In this document: positions 46,868 through 58,829 of the stretch, piece after piece
Layout: every line of letters starts with the position of its first letter
Position numbering within the stretch: position 1 is the first letter of the stretch
Source: Panax quinquefolius
Lineage: Eukaryota > Streptophyta > Magnoliopsida > Apiales > Araliaceae
DNA length: 64,000 nucleotides
NCBI GenBank assembly: GCA_020205615.1
Contig: CM035163.1
Span: 43,224,189-43,288,188 of the forward strand
Direction: 5' to 3'
The notes under the pieces: generated by a model
Databases searched by the model: none
Seen by the model: the letters and a program-made list of their open reading frames with translations, nothing else
What the model was told of the DNA's origin: nothing
Program-made: the position numbers and the translations under genes

Positions 46868-47342
46868 GTACTACTATAGCAGCAGTTTGGGTTATTACTA
46901 TGATCCATCTTCAGGACTGTATTTCTCTGCAGCATCTAGATAATGGTAATGGACACACCACTTGCTCTTGTGTGCATCTAGTTTCCTTATGCTATTTTCT
47001 ACCTTGGTGATGGATAATTCCAGAGTCTGCTCTTATGCTTGAATATCTATGTCAATTTTTTGAAGTCAATTTGAGATATTTTTAAATTCAAAATTGATAT
47101 GAATTCTTTTTAATTTTAGACGACAATTATAAAAATTATATTGTGTTAAAGAAAGGTACTAATAATTACTGGGTCTATGGATGCTACTTGCTAGTATGTA
47201 TAAATCCAAACCGTGCGAGTTGACTTACATTCATTGTTTATTGTTTATAATAGGTATTCATATGACGGGGAAAAGATGACATACGATGAAGTACATGAAA
47301 CAACATCCACATTAAGCATCGAACCTGAAGATTACTATCAGG
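46868..47342 (+). pseudogene. OCRE-domain protein fragment, two exons, captured
   Basis: Exon a (46868-46945) reads YYYSSSLGYYYDPSSGLYF, then SAASR-stop. Exon b (47254-47342) reads YSYDGEKMTYDEVHETTSTL, then SIEPEDYYQ. The aromatic YYYDPSSGLY core followed by a W|YS splice join is the OCRE octamer-repeat domain of RNA-processing proteins. The SR-stop-W site fits an original SGQW with GGA to AGA and CAA to TAA changes. Splice signals CAG/GT flank both exons. The exact parent gene is not identified. Confidence 0.72.
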
Positions 47343-47459
47343 GTGAGACTACCACTTCTATCTAGGTTTAGGCTTTTGCTGGACAGTAGACTAAAAATGG
47401 CATACTATGCAAATGACACCAAACGACATAAGTTATTAGGGTGAGACTACCACTTCTAT
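47341..47459 (+). repeat. 21-bp direct repeat around a splice donor
   Basis: GGGTGAGACTACCACTTCTAT occurs at 47341-47361 and 47439-47459. The first copy contains the donor of OCRE exon b. Confidence 0.85.
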
Positions 47460-47488
47460 GAAGGTTCTCTAGGAAAAGTAAACGTAAG

Positions 47489-48050
47489 TGATAAGTGGGT
47501 TTTATACCTACTTATTGAATACCAATTCACGCGAACTATGCCCATCTCAAGTACATTTTAGTTTGTTTTTAGTTGCATTTCATGTTATTTTGTATTCCAT
47601 TTACTTAAAACTCCTTTTGGTGAAAAAGTGCAGGAAACGGCCTAATTTGGTGGCATTAGAGGGCATGAGGCTAATGGAAGCATGAAGCGAGGCACAAGGT
47701 GGGAGATGCGTGGCATGAGGATCAAGTGGAGTAGTAGACTAAGCATGGATGGACAAAGGAAGGAGTAACAAAATAGATCGATTCTTGCAGCAGTTGGAAT
47801 TGTAATTCAAAAACAGAAACCTTGGCATGGCAAGGGAGATTAAGTTTGGGACGCGCGCACTCATGAGCACCGGTTGGACAACATTACACATCAGTAAGTC
47901 GCATACCATGCCAGCATGAGGATTACAACTGAGGCGCATACGATGCACAAGTCACTGATTTGTTTTATTTTAATTTTTAATTAAAAGGGTTGTAATTGAT
48001 TAAAATGATATCTGACTAGTGTTAGACGTATCTTTGATTACTTTTTACGT
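47489..48050 (+). repeat. Truncated 5' LTR of the Athila element
   Basis: It matches 52047-52603 closely (same GGAAACGGCCTAATTTGGTGG) and then switches to integrase at a shared TTACGTATT word, consistent with a deletion at short homology. Confidence 0.85.
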
Positions 48051-48935
48051 ATTGATTTCATGGGACCTTTTGTTTCTTCCTGCGGAAATCTCTACATCTT
48101 GCTCGCAGTGGATTATATCTCGAAATGGGTAGAAGTGGCAGCTCTTCCGACAAACGATGCCAAGGTTATCCTAAGATTCTTACACAGAAGTATCTTCACG
48201 AGATTTGGGACTCCAAGGGCTATTATCAGTGACGAAGGTAGTCATTTCTACAACAGGCAGTTTATAGCTTTGTTGGCTAAGTATGGGGAGAACCATCACA
48301 TTGCTACGGCTTATCACCCACAAACAAATGGCCAAGCTGAAGTGTCGAATCGAGAAGTCAAGAGAATCCTTGAAAAAGTTGTGAATCCCACACGGAAGGA
48401 TTGGTCGTTAAAGTTGGATGATGCAGTATGGGCTTATAAGACTGCATACAAGACTCCGTTGGGCATGTCACCTTTCCAACTTGTGTACGGAAAAGCCGGT
48501 CACCTTCCTATGGAGCTAGAGCATAAGGCATATTGGGCAATTCGAAAGCTCAATTTTGATTTGAGTGCTGCAGGGGAGAAATGCCTACTCCAACTCAATG
48601 AGTTGGATGAATTCAGATTACAAGCATATGAGAATTCGAAGCTGTATAAGGAGAAGGTGAAGAAATGGCATGACCGAAAGATCATTGCGAGATCCTTTGA
48701 ACCGGGACAACAGGTTTTGCTGTATAACTTTAGACTTCAATTTTTTTCCCGGGAAGCTGAAATCGAGATGGTCAGGGCCATTTACAGTGAAGACTATTTT
48801 TCCGCATGGTGCAATTGAAGTATTTTATAAGCCGCCGGACAAGCCTTTTAAAGTGAATGGACAGCGCTTGAAGCATTACCTTGGTGGTGAGGTAGACAGA
48901 CAGAAAGTCGCCTCAATTCTCTCTTCGACGTGAGA
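48051..48935 (+). pseudogene. Athila integrase, 5'-truncated
   Basis: From the junction it reads [10 protein letters not shown] (catalytic Asp), [30 protein letters not shown] (second Asp), [20 protein letters not shown] (Glu), [21 protein letters not shown] and the Athila-type C-terminus ([30 protein letters not shown]). After a frame change near 48760 it continues as [20 protein letters not shown] to about 48935. All three catalytic acids are present, but the zinc domain is missing. No chromodomain is seen, as in Athila. Confidence 0.88.
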
Positions 48936-49694
48936 TTCAGAGACAGACAAGCTAATTAACTTTAACTTAGCGCGTGATGGGAGGCAACCCATTATTTCTA
49001 TCTCCATTTGTCTTCTTATTCATTTAGTAGGGTATTTAGTTAGTTCATCTCTATTTCGTTTTTAATAATTTATGTGTTGTGCGTAATTGAGTGCATAGCT
49101 AAATTGGCATTGAGAGGTGTTTGAAGTAGGATAGAGTTTATTTAGTACTTCCTGTTGCTCATTAATTCATGCCTTAATAGTGTGCATTCATATCCATGTA
49201 GGTATCTTCAAGTGCATTCATCACTGATATGCAGTTTGGGAGTAAACAGTGTACAGTATAGGAACTTGCATCGCGCGACCACACATGCCAGCGCCTGGAA
49301 GTCAGTAGCTCATATTTCCATTCAACAATCTTATTCTCCACTTGCGCACCCGCACAAGATTTCCTCTGCACAGCCGCGCGACCGCGCACGAGACCGGGTC
49401 CTGTAAATTTGTTTAAAACCTTACCGTGGCTTAATTAGTTTTTCACGTGATATAAAAGAAGCGACTCCTTCCGTTCTCCCATAACAGCACGACTCCTCAA
49501 CTCCCATAAAAACTCTTACCCACGATTCTCTCTACCTTCAAAGTTCAAACTCACGAATCTCCTTCACAATATAAAGCTAGGGTTACTACTTGGGTTGTGC
49601 AGCAACTAGTTTGGGGGTCAGGAGTACTTATTCATTATCAAGAAACTCATCTACATTCTCTATATCATCTGTACATGGGTCCCTAAAGAGCACG

Positions 49695-50578
49695 CTCCAT
49701 CCCCATCTCTTCTTCATCAGAATCTTCCTCCAGTAACCAAGAAGAGGATGTCGTGGACCACAGGAAATTTATCAGTTTAAAAGCTCAGCATGAGTATTAT
49801 CAAATTGTGGCCAAATCTTTTGTTAAGGAACGAGGTTTAAACCTGAAAAGTAAGATGGCCAACTATGGAATATGATACGTGAAAGAGACTAGGTTGGTTT
49901 GGCTATAACTCCTATGCCTATTTGCATGGGGATTGTTCGAGAGTTCTACGTGAATGCTAAGGAAATGAAAGGAGGGATAACACTGGTTCGAGGAGTGCAA
50001 GTGGATTTTCGACCTCCAGCGATCAGAGCAGTCTTCAGAATAAATGACGCACCACCGACCGGGTCTATTAATTGGGTAGAAGGTGCGCATTTAGAAACGG
50101 ATTTGGCAGTAGTGATTGCTGAATTGTGCATTCCGGGAACCAAATGGAATTATAAGGCAAGGACAACTTAGCCAAAATCTTTTCCAGCGTCTGCCTTGAA
50201 TCGGTATGCCAAAACGTGGAATCTATTTATCTGTGCCAAACTAGTTCCGTCAGCTCACCAGCATGAAATAACCACTGAGCGAGCTATCATTTTATGGGGC
50301 ATCATTAAAGGCAAGTACATTGATGTAGGCCACTTAATTCATCAAAACATGTTGCTTTATTTGTGGGGGAGCACTACTGGGAGTATTCCACATGCGTCAG
50401 TGGAAGCTATGCTTTGTACCCAACAAGGAGTTCCGTGGAATAATGAGCAGCTGCAGAATCCGAGCCACGACATTACTCATGCTACTATTGCCAAGTTCAA
50501 AGATTGGACGGGTGGTGAACCGCATCCGAGAGGCTTAGGTTTTATCATCCAGCCCACATTCCCCGAGCCATCACAGTA
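49695..50578 (+). pseudogene. Athila third ORF (plant transposon domain in env position)
   Basis: Downstream of integrase, broken frames read KERGLNLKSK, then MPICMGIVREFYVNAKEM, VRGVQVDFRPPAIRAVFRIND and, after TAG at 50169, ALNRYAKTWNLFICAKLVPS, HQHEITTERAIILWGIIKGK and YIDVGHLIHQNMLLYLWG. This matches the putative plant transposon protein domain (Transposase_32 type) often found as an extra ORF in Athila elements. A frame change near 49875 and the TAG inactivate it. The molecular role is unknown. Confidence 0.78.
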
Positions 50579-50879
50579 GCCCCCCCAAATAGATGAGGCG
50601 GGCCTATCGACACGACCACATGCTACCCATGGTGATCGCCAGCTCTGAAGGTTGGAGCAAAAAGTCGATGCCATGTACGATAACTTCGGAGCATTTGCTA
50701 CGGGACTCACGAGGGCCTTGGCCGAGACTTTTGCACAGTAGGGAACAATGCTCGAGTGGCCTCAGTTCGGGACAGCAGTGCCATATCCACCACCAGATTC
50801 ACCACCCGAGGAGGGTGGTACAGCCAATCATTAGGGGAGTTTTCTGTACCCTTTACCTTCAATCAATGGGGCATTGAAT

Positions 50880-52046
50880 ATTATAAGTTTGGGGGTATTG
50901 GGGTAGTAGTATAGTTGCATATAGTTTCATTTAGCTTTTGCATGTTTAGTTTTAATTTTGCATGTTTATGTGTTAGATAAAATTTTGTAGAAAATTTTTA
51001 ATTTTTAGTTATTATTGCTTGTGCTAGTATGTTTTAGTTTGCATGTCTCACAATGTTTAGCTTTATGGATATTTTGTCTAGCCAATGATGATAGTGAATT
51101 TTGAAAGATTCTTGAGTATTATGGATAACATGAGTTGAGATATAATGTTTTACATGATGAAATTCATATTGCTATTTAAATGCTTTCGGTTTGCATGAAT
51201 GTGTTCATAATCACTTGTAGGTATAAGAAGTATGTGTTTCATTTCTCGATAGGAAATATAGTTTTAAAAAGAGAAATATGTGGAAAGTGATCTTAAACTG
51301 TATAAAACATTGATATTCAAACTTTGGGAAAACATGGGTATGCTATGTATAAAAAAAAGAAGAAAAATCAAGTAGCAGTAACGTGGCTAGTCTTATTTCA
51401 GGGCCCTGGCTACTTGAGTAAGTACGCCTGAGGGGATTGTCTCTACACCTAGCATCCTAAGGTCTTTCATGGTCTGGGAGTCGTTGGTTGAAAGCTCGCT
51501 AAGGGGTAGCAGTGTTGCCTAATGGAATAAGACATTGCACAGTCATGTGAAAAAAAAGAGAGAAAAAGAAAAGAAAAATAGCAATAAACACCGCAGGAAT
51601 GAGCGAAAATCGCCCTCGTGAGTAGCAATAAAGTAGTTAAACCCATTGTTGAACCTTAGTTTGTGTTGATATGTTAAAACAGTCTGTGTTGCATGAGTAT
51701 ACATGAGTTTTGATTTAGACTCTAATTTTCTATTTTGAGCAATGTAACATGTGTATTCTTTGCTTAAGTCAAGTTTTGGTTAACACCACACACACACACA
51801 CACATCATCTCTATAGCATATATGAATTATCTGGGTGTATGATATTATGCCTATAGTTTGGTTTGAAATGGTAATCTTGAATCTGGATACTTCACTGAGA
51901 CAATTTGGACTGAAATTCTGTTAGAGCTGGAACTATGTGAGACTAGTTTGCATCATAGCTTAGTTGCATAGTAATGTAGCTGCATTTTCATTGTTCATTA
52001 GTATGCATTGCTTGAGGGCAAGCAACAGTTCAAGTTTGGGGGTATT
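50880..52046 (+). other. Athila 3' non-coding region and polypurine tract
   Basis: No gene. It contains AAGTTTGGGGGTATT twice (near 50885 and 52033). The second copy lies directly before the 3' LTR and is the likely polypurine tract. A CA microsatellite is at about 51785-51803. Confidence 0.7.
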
Positions 52047-53580
52047 TGATAAGTGGGTTTTATACCTACTTATTGAATACCAATTCACGCGAACTATGCC
52101 CATCTCAATTACATTTTAGTGTGTTTTTAGTTGCATTTCATGTTATTTTGCATTGCATTTACTTAAAAAACCTTTTGGTGAAAAAGTGCAGGAAACGGCC
52201 TAATTTGGTGGTATTATAGGGCACAAGGCTAATGGACGCATGAAGCGAGGCACAAGCTGGGAGATGCGTGGCATGAGGATCAAGTGGAACAGAAGACTAA
52301 GCATGGATGGACAAAGGAAGGAGTAGCAGAACAAATCAGTTGTAGCAATGAACCGAAATTCAGTTCTGGCCAGCCGCCAATGCCATGGCAGACAAGCTTT
52401 CAGGGGCCGCATATGCATATGAAAGCACCCGATCGGACAACATTACACATCTGTCGCATCGCGCCATGCGAGGATTACACTGGAGGGGCGCGATGCACAA
52501 AGTCTGGCGATTTGTTTTATTTTAATTTTTAATTAAAAGGGTTGTAATTGATTAAAACGATATCTGACTGGTATTAGACGTATCTTTGATTACTTTTTAC
52601 GTATTTTCATAGTAGGAACTAGGGTTTACATGTGAGGGAGATTCCAACGTAGAACGAAGCTTAAACGCCTACTTCTCCAATTCTTCTTAGGATTTTCTAT
52701 CATTATGGATTATCATTATTATTTTGTTGGATGTATATGAGGATTTGAACGTTAACTTTGGTCTATAATCAGCAATTGGGTTTGATCGTTTCTATCCTTC
52801 ATCTTTCAATTGTTTGCTTATTAACCATGTTTAGCTTTGATCCCATAATGGCTTTTGGTTCAGTTATGAACTAAACTCCATTATGGGATTCTAACTGATT
52901 TTAATATGTAGTCTAATTGCATGCTTGATTGCTGGGCTGTTTTACATATCATATGGAAACTCTATCATGATTGTTTTGCATGTATGAATGCTTGATCACC
53001 ATTCGTTTCAGTACTTGTATGGAATTGACAATGAACATGAAAGTATGGATTGTAATCATGATAAGATACGATATGTAATGTTTTTATATGGCTTGTGTAT
53101 TTTGTGAACCAGATAGACATATACTGTTTCACCGTATGAGTTATCATAAGGGCTTGTGCTTAAATTCAGTATGATTGCAATTTCACATAGACATATAGTG
53201 ATTTTGGTTATATTGATGATTACATAGAGTCTATCGCTTGTGGATGTTGTGTAAGTAGGTCATAGTACATTGAAAAATGGCTATAACTCTATTAGTGCTC
53301 TTGGCTACTTTTTCTGTGATATGTGAACAATTCTTGCATGATAGTGGTAATTAGATGAAGTATTAAATGAAGTTAGGATCCCATTATTTCCAGACTTGGT
53401 TTATTCCATTATTATTCTTGTTTTAGTTGTTATATGCTGTTAGAGTAATTCACCAATATACACTACAGGAAAAAACTCTGTCTGCGACCAAATATATCAG
53501 GAACCGTCCCTTCCAGTCGCTGATAGCAATAATAGCGACTTCCATCTGTGATCGGTATTGCTTCTAGTTGCTAAGATATA

Positions 53581-53725
53581 TCAGCGACCGCATGCGGTCG
53601 CTGAGCGGTCACTGGCATGAATTTCCCTCCTAAAAATTGGTGCGAAACGTTAGCGCGTTTGTTTTGTGCGACCAATTTCTATCACGTCATTAAAAATTAG
53701 TGACCGCATGCGGTCGCTGATGGCT
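53581..53725. repeat. Palindromic subterminal motif of the second CACTA
   Basis: 53581-53604 is a perfect 24-bp palindrome centred on GCATGC (half-site TCAGCGACCGCA). A near copy with one weaker arm is at about 53699-53722. Single half-sites recur near the right end (56840-57130). Confidence 0.9.
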
Positions 53726-54878
53726 ATTCTTGAAATAATATTCTTAACTGTGATTTGTTCTTTTACTATTCTTGAAATAATATGTTTGATAAGTATTGAG
53801 GACGTTGATGTTTAAATCATGTCTACTTGGTTTTCTCAAAAGGCTGATATGGTCATTCATGTGGACTGTTTATGAAATTATAGTCAAATCTATGCCTATA
53901 TGAGAACTATTATAGCAAATTTTTGCAACTTAAGTTTTGAGACAGTATGGAGTCCCTATATTGTCTACACATATCATTTAAAAGGTGTTCCTTAACTTAG
54001 TTATGGTCTATGTTGTGTATTAACCAAATTTCATGTTTAAAAGCCATGAAAAGTAAGCGTTAAGTGGCAACTAAGAACTAAGTATAGAATTCCCATACCT
54101 GGACCATATGGGAAAGTTTTAATAGTTATAATATGACATAAGTAAGCTACACAAGCTAAAGAAACCAAGCCTAAACTGTTTTGAACATTAAACTTGTGAA
54201 AAATCACATTTTAAGCCCAAAAATGGACTGTTTTGGGTGACCTTTAATGCCTAATCTTATAAGACTATAATGAACTCATATAAAATTGCTAACTCATGCT
54301 TGTGATGATTACTAATCATTGCAATGACCAAAGCTAGTAAGAAAATCAACTTAGGATCTATTATCGAGCCTAAAATGAGCTTTAATAGGTTAAAATTGGC
54401 TAGATGACCAAGTAAAGTGAGATGATGATAAAAGTAACCTTAGGAAACTAAAATACACATGCTTAGACTATCCAAGTAGCCAAAACTGGAGAAATAGAAA
54501 AGTGTCAAAAATAGTTTTTTGTGAAAAAGTGAGCAAATAAGCCAATTTGAGCCCAGTTTTGTGAAGCTTAAATGAAATGAAAAAGAAACCTAAACTTTGA
54601 TTAAATTACCACAGTGTACAGTCATCTTCACCAAATACCTTAAACTATAATGAAGTAAATATGGATACTTCCTTGGTTGGAGTCAATTAAAATATGTAGG
54701 ATGACAACAATATACCATGCCTTTTTGGAATGTTCTTTATATCTTTTTCTATAAAATGTATGTTTAGTTTTAATTTTATTACATACAATTACATATGTAC
54801 ATGTTCTCTATATCCTTGACATGTTTATGTACCTTTCATTTATAACTCATACTAACATCCTAAATTTTTTATTTATAG

Positions 54879-56334
54879 ATGTCTTACGAACTCTCGCAAA
54901 GACGAAAAGCGCGGGTTGGGTGGAAAAGCCCTAATCATGTGTCAAGGCCCAGCTAATCCGGATGATCGCATTCTTATATAGATCCGTCCTCCTCCAGAAA
55001 GCACGTAAGTTAAACATCGTGTATATATAAGGGTTTAATATTTCCATTGTTATAAATATATATGACTGTAAATTATTGAATATTGTAGTGATTTTCAAGA
55101 TAGTGAAATTGTGAAGTGCATTTCACAATTATGCTTCTAATCCGCCCTCGCCAAATTACATGGGCGAGCACACCTCTCGCCCATAAGGATGAAGTGTGGG
55201 CTGAATTTCAGGTATATTTTTTTATCACTCTGATAAATAATACATAGTTAATCAAATAATATTGTTTAGTAATGTTGGATTATAGTAATATAACAGTTTT
55301 AATATTATTATTGTTGTTTTATTTACAGAAGCGGTATAAATGGGACGACGACATTTACGCATCGAGTTATTCGAGACACTATTTTGGCGAAGTCGTCGTC
55401 CAACTAAAGATAATCCGAACAAGGAACGACATGAAAGCCTGCTTGCACAATGTTTGAGATTGACCATCCAGAGACAAGGTGAAGCGAGATATGCATGAGC
55501 ATAGCCCACAGTGGTGCACACAGCCCATATGGGTGCAGATGTGTGACCAGTGAAGAGCTGAGAGCTGGCTCAAGAGACGCAAGACTACCGCCTCGAACAG
55601 ATCCTCAGGTGTATCTGAAGGCGAAAAGGCAAAAGGCACATACAAGGGCGACAGTATATCACAACTGCAACATATTGCTGTCAAGGTACGTATGTATAGC
55701 ATGCTTATTGGCTTAGTTATTTGTTTTCATGTTTACAGTAATGTTTTATAGCTAAAATATCATATGTGTACATATTAATATGAGAACATGAACTATAGGA
55801 GTCTCAGTCTCAAGGTCAACCTATCATTTGGTTAGATGTGTATGTGGCCACCCGTGATGGTCTGTCTGACGCTGTTCATATAGCGGTAATAAGTTAACTT
55901 TATACTAATATGTTGTTTATAAATTGTGACGACCTTTTTTAGCATTTTTTTGATTTATTTTTAACTATTTAATGGTTGACCTTCTAACAGGACACTTATA
56001 AGGGCTTAATGAATGAGCGCTATCCTGAAGGCACTCCCCGTCCGTTGATTGATCAAGAATTATGGGAGAGGGCGTCCGTCGTGAAGAAAAACTATGTTAA
56101 AGGCCAAGGACAAAAATGACACCCCATCATCGATGCACAGTAGCGACTCTGCTACCAGGTCTACCACAGTCGTGGTCATCCACCAAATCATACTCCTCTT
56201 TGAATGTGTGAGAACAATCTGTCAGAATCGTGATCTTCTTCGTATACTGGGTGGGCATCTGCATTCTCTTAGTCCTGATGAGTTGGCGAAGGTAGTGGCG
56301 GCAGCAGCAGCATCACAACATCAGGGTGGCGACT
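54879..56334 (+). pseudogene. En/Spm-type plant transposase gene remnant (Ptta family)
   Basis: Candidate exons are 54879 to about 55004 (MSYELSQRRKARVGW), 55088-55211 (TWASTPLAHKDEVWAEFQ), 55329 to about 55685 (KRYKWDDDIYASSYSRHYFG, then after stops QPIWVQMCDQ and AESWLKRRKTTASNRSSG), 55800-55888 (QGQPIIWLDVYVATRDGLSD) and 55990-56334 (DTYKGLMNERYPEGTPRPL). The order and the W-F-KKYKW and C-stretch-NR blocks fit the plant transposase family (Ptta/En/Spm, Transposase_24). Stops (for example TGA at 55456) make it inactive. Exon borders are approximate. Confidence 0.65.
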
Positions 56335-57882
56335 AGGTATATATATCGATATTGTTACTATCAGTGTTTTACTTATATGTTTCACTACATTGTCTATTAT
56401 TTAGCTTTCCCCAAGTCATAGTAGTATCAACACATGTAACATATATTTTTTAATCTTTTGTTAATTACAGGGTACTAATTTGGATGATCCATGAAGAGCT
56501 AGACTAGTCATATATGTTAGATTTTTAAAGCCTTGCTAGACTTGTTTTTTAGATTTTTAAAGCCTTGTACTCTTTTAGATTCATTCTTTGGACAATTGTA
56601 TTGGTTTACGATTCTATTATATGGATGTTTATGATTGTATTATGTTGTGTTGGTTTACGATGGATGTTAATCATATAGTAGTTATCATGTATGAATGTTT
56701 TTCATATGGTAGGTAGCATGGATGGATGCTTATATATACTGCTGTGTGTTGGGATAAAAAGCAGGTACAAATCAGTTTATTTTTGGAAAATCAATAAAAC
56801 AGGAAAAATATTAATAAAAAAAATCATCGAATGACGATGCGGTCGCTAACATATCAAACACTGGTGATAACTACTTTAAAACTAGCGACCGATTAGGTCG
56901 CTATTACCAGTCGCAGACACGTGTACCACATCACAGCTGACAAATGACTCAGCATGAGTCAGAATAGCGATGGATTCAGTCGCTGACTGTGGTCGCCGAG
57001 AGATCGGTCACTATTATTGGTCGCTGATGTCCCTCCAGCGACCAGATTAGTTGCGACTCATATCACCGACCGCAAGTGGTCACTGATACTCATCTACAAC
57101 CATATGCGGCTGTTGATATGCGGTCGCTGATAAGCCTTTTTGTTGTAGTGATAGTCATTAGTTTAAGCATATAAGTATAGTGAATTAATTGATGCATAGT
57201 AGTTTAAATTTGACAACTTTCTCTGTGGGATCGATACTCTACTTACTATGTATTACTTGTTGATACATGTATGCTTGCATGAGTTAGAGCTCTTTTATCA
57301 GAACTGAAAAAGAGGCAACAGTAAGCCAAATTTATGTTTTTTCTGTAGTGTGGAGCAACGGTTTGACATCATTATTGTGTTTGTCATTATTGGACTTTTA
57401 CTGAAGTAGTAGTACTTTTGAGGTAAATGGAATTCTTTTAATATATTTGCTAGTGTTTTCATTACATTCTATCTGTCACTGGATTTAGAGTAGTTTATGC
57501 TGTGTAGTTTCTTTAGGAATTGAGGGCTTATGATTAAGATTGTTTAACCTTGGCCTTCATGTATGTTTATCTATTTTCGTGAAAGGTTCACCTCCACAAA
57601 GCCTTAAGAGCATGGAATTCCCTGAATTAATTTCATCTCCCTTTAGCAATTGTGTCTCAGCAAGAGACCTCTCTATTTTTACGAGGGGAGAAATTTGAGT
57701 ACTCATGAAACCAAGTATGTTGATAGTTCTTATTATAACTACTATTATGCGTGAAATTTAGTCATTCCATTATCTTTGTTTACGTGCGTTGGAATTTATT
57801 TTTATTATATTGCGGGGTTTATCGCACACACACACGGTTGAGTACACGTTGAAGGAAATTTCTTGTTCACCCGATCGTGACA

Positions 57883-58050
57883 AAGATATATGATGAGATA
57901 AACTTAAGCAACTTTAGGATTAATAGTGCAACTCTTAGTGTATTTGGCAGTTGTTTCATTGAGGTATTACTATGAATACAATTAGTATGCAAAATTTTGG
58001 AATATGATATTGAATTTGGAGAATATTACATCTAATAGTTATATCTATAG
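57883..58050 (+). other. Short non-coding stretch before the SPL fragment
   Basis: AT-rich, ending in an AG acceptor (ATATCTATAG) at 58050. Probably intron sequence brought with the SPL fragment. Confidence 0.4.
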
Positions 58051-58578
58051 GTTGATAATGGCTATAGAGGCGCCAGCTTTCCTGTAATTATTGCCAATGC
58101 TACCATCTGTCAAGAATTGAGACTGCTAGAGTCTGAATTTGATTAAGCTGCAGAACTGCAAGATGCTATTACAGAGGACCATGCCATTGAATCTGGACGG
58201 CCCAGGTCAAGGGATGAAATTTTGCACTTCTTGAATGAGCTCGGATGGCTACTCCAAAGAAAGAGGATCTCTTCCATGCTCGAGGCCCCCGAGTATAAGC
58301 TTCACTAGTTCAAATTTCTTTTCATTTTCTCAGTTGAAAGGGACTTTTGTGCTTTAGTTAAAACCTTCCTAGACATTCTACTTCGTTTATGGCTGGGTAG
58401 GGATGAACTATGGAGGGAGTCCCTAGAGATGCTTCTGGAGATTCACCTATTGAATAGGGCAGTTAAAAGAAGGTCTAGGAATATGGTTGTCTTGCTCATA
58501 AATTATTCAGTACCAACTGATACCAGTAAGACATACATCTTCCCCCCAAATCGTGTTGGACCAGGTGGTATTACATCT
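58051..58578 (+). pseudogene. SPL1/SPL12-type SBP transcription factor, C-terminal fragment, captured
   Basis: The host family are plant SBP-box transcription factors with a long C-terminal half. The exon reads [26 protein letters not shown], then AIESGRPRSRDEILHFLNEL, GWLLQRKRISSMLEAPEYKLH-stop, FKFLFIFSVERDFCALVK, FLDILL, GRDELWRESLEMLLEIHLLN, RAVKRRSRNM and TSKTYIFPPNRVGPGGIT. It stops where the ankyrin-like region would begin. The two stops are TAA (Glu or Gln expected) and TAG (Arg or Gln expected). The DNA-binding SBP domain is absent. The fragment lies on the same strand as the eIF2B, myosin and OCRE pieces. Confidence 0.85.
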
Positions 58579-58689
58579 TGTTGGAATTTTCTGTAAATGG
58601 AATCTTTCAATATATCTGCTTTTGACCCATTTTTGCATACCCTCTTTTCTTTGTTTCCATGACCAAACTCTCTGCCCCAGTGGGTGAGA

Positions 58690-58815
58690 TCTGCCTTGAA
58701 GCTATCACATAACTTGACTGAGAGCCAAGGCTCATAGAAAAGCTCAAAGACTGCAGGTATGAAGCTGTCACACAGCTTGGTCCCACTGACTGGAATGAAG
58801 CTCTTGATATAATTG
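58690..58815 (+). pseudogene. Unrecognised coding-like fragment
   Basis: The plus frame reads LEAIT-stop-LD-stop-EPRLIEKLKDC and RYEAVTQLGPTDWNEALDII, protein-like but not assigned. It contains a short internal repeat (GAAGCTATCACATAACTTG and GAAGCTGTCACACAGCTTG). It may be a sixth captured gene piece. Confidence 0.3.
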
Positions 58816-58829
58816 TGTATGTAATTCTA

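Larger units (their letters stand above)
53458..57153. mobile_element. Second CACTA element (3.69 kb), TSD ATA
   Basis: The left end is CACTACAGGAAAAAACTC at 53461; the right end, reversed from 57150, is CACTACAACAAAAAGGCTTA. ATA flanks both sides (53458-53460, 57151-57153), the expected 3-bp duplication. Subterminal regions are rich in GCGGTCGCT/AGCGACCGC words in both orientations. Inside are remnants of an En/Spm-type accessory gene with stops. It lies in the Athila 3' LTR. Confidence 0.92.
47489..57882 (+). mobile_element. Athila-type gypsy element, internally deleted
   Basis: Matching LTRs start TGATAAGTGGG at 47489 and 52047. The 5' LTR is cut after about 560 bases and joins directly to integrase, so the PBS, gag, protease and RT are gone. 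After integrase comes an env-position ORF with a plant transposon domain, a long non-coding stretch, a GTTTGGGGG tract and the 3' LTR. The 3' LTR is split by a second CACTA (53461-57150) and probably ends at GTGACA (57882). No target duplication was found (GTAAG left, AAGAT right), so the right end is approximate. Confidence 0.78.
52047..57882 (+). repeat. 3' LTR of the Athila element (split by CACTA)
   Basis: It begins TGATAAGTGGG. With the 3,693-bp CACTA plus duplication removed it is about 2.1 kb. The end at GTGACA is inferred from LTR style, not from a second intact LTR. Confidence 0.65.
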
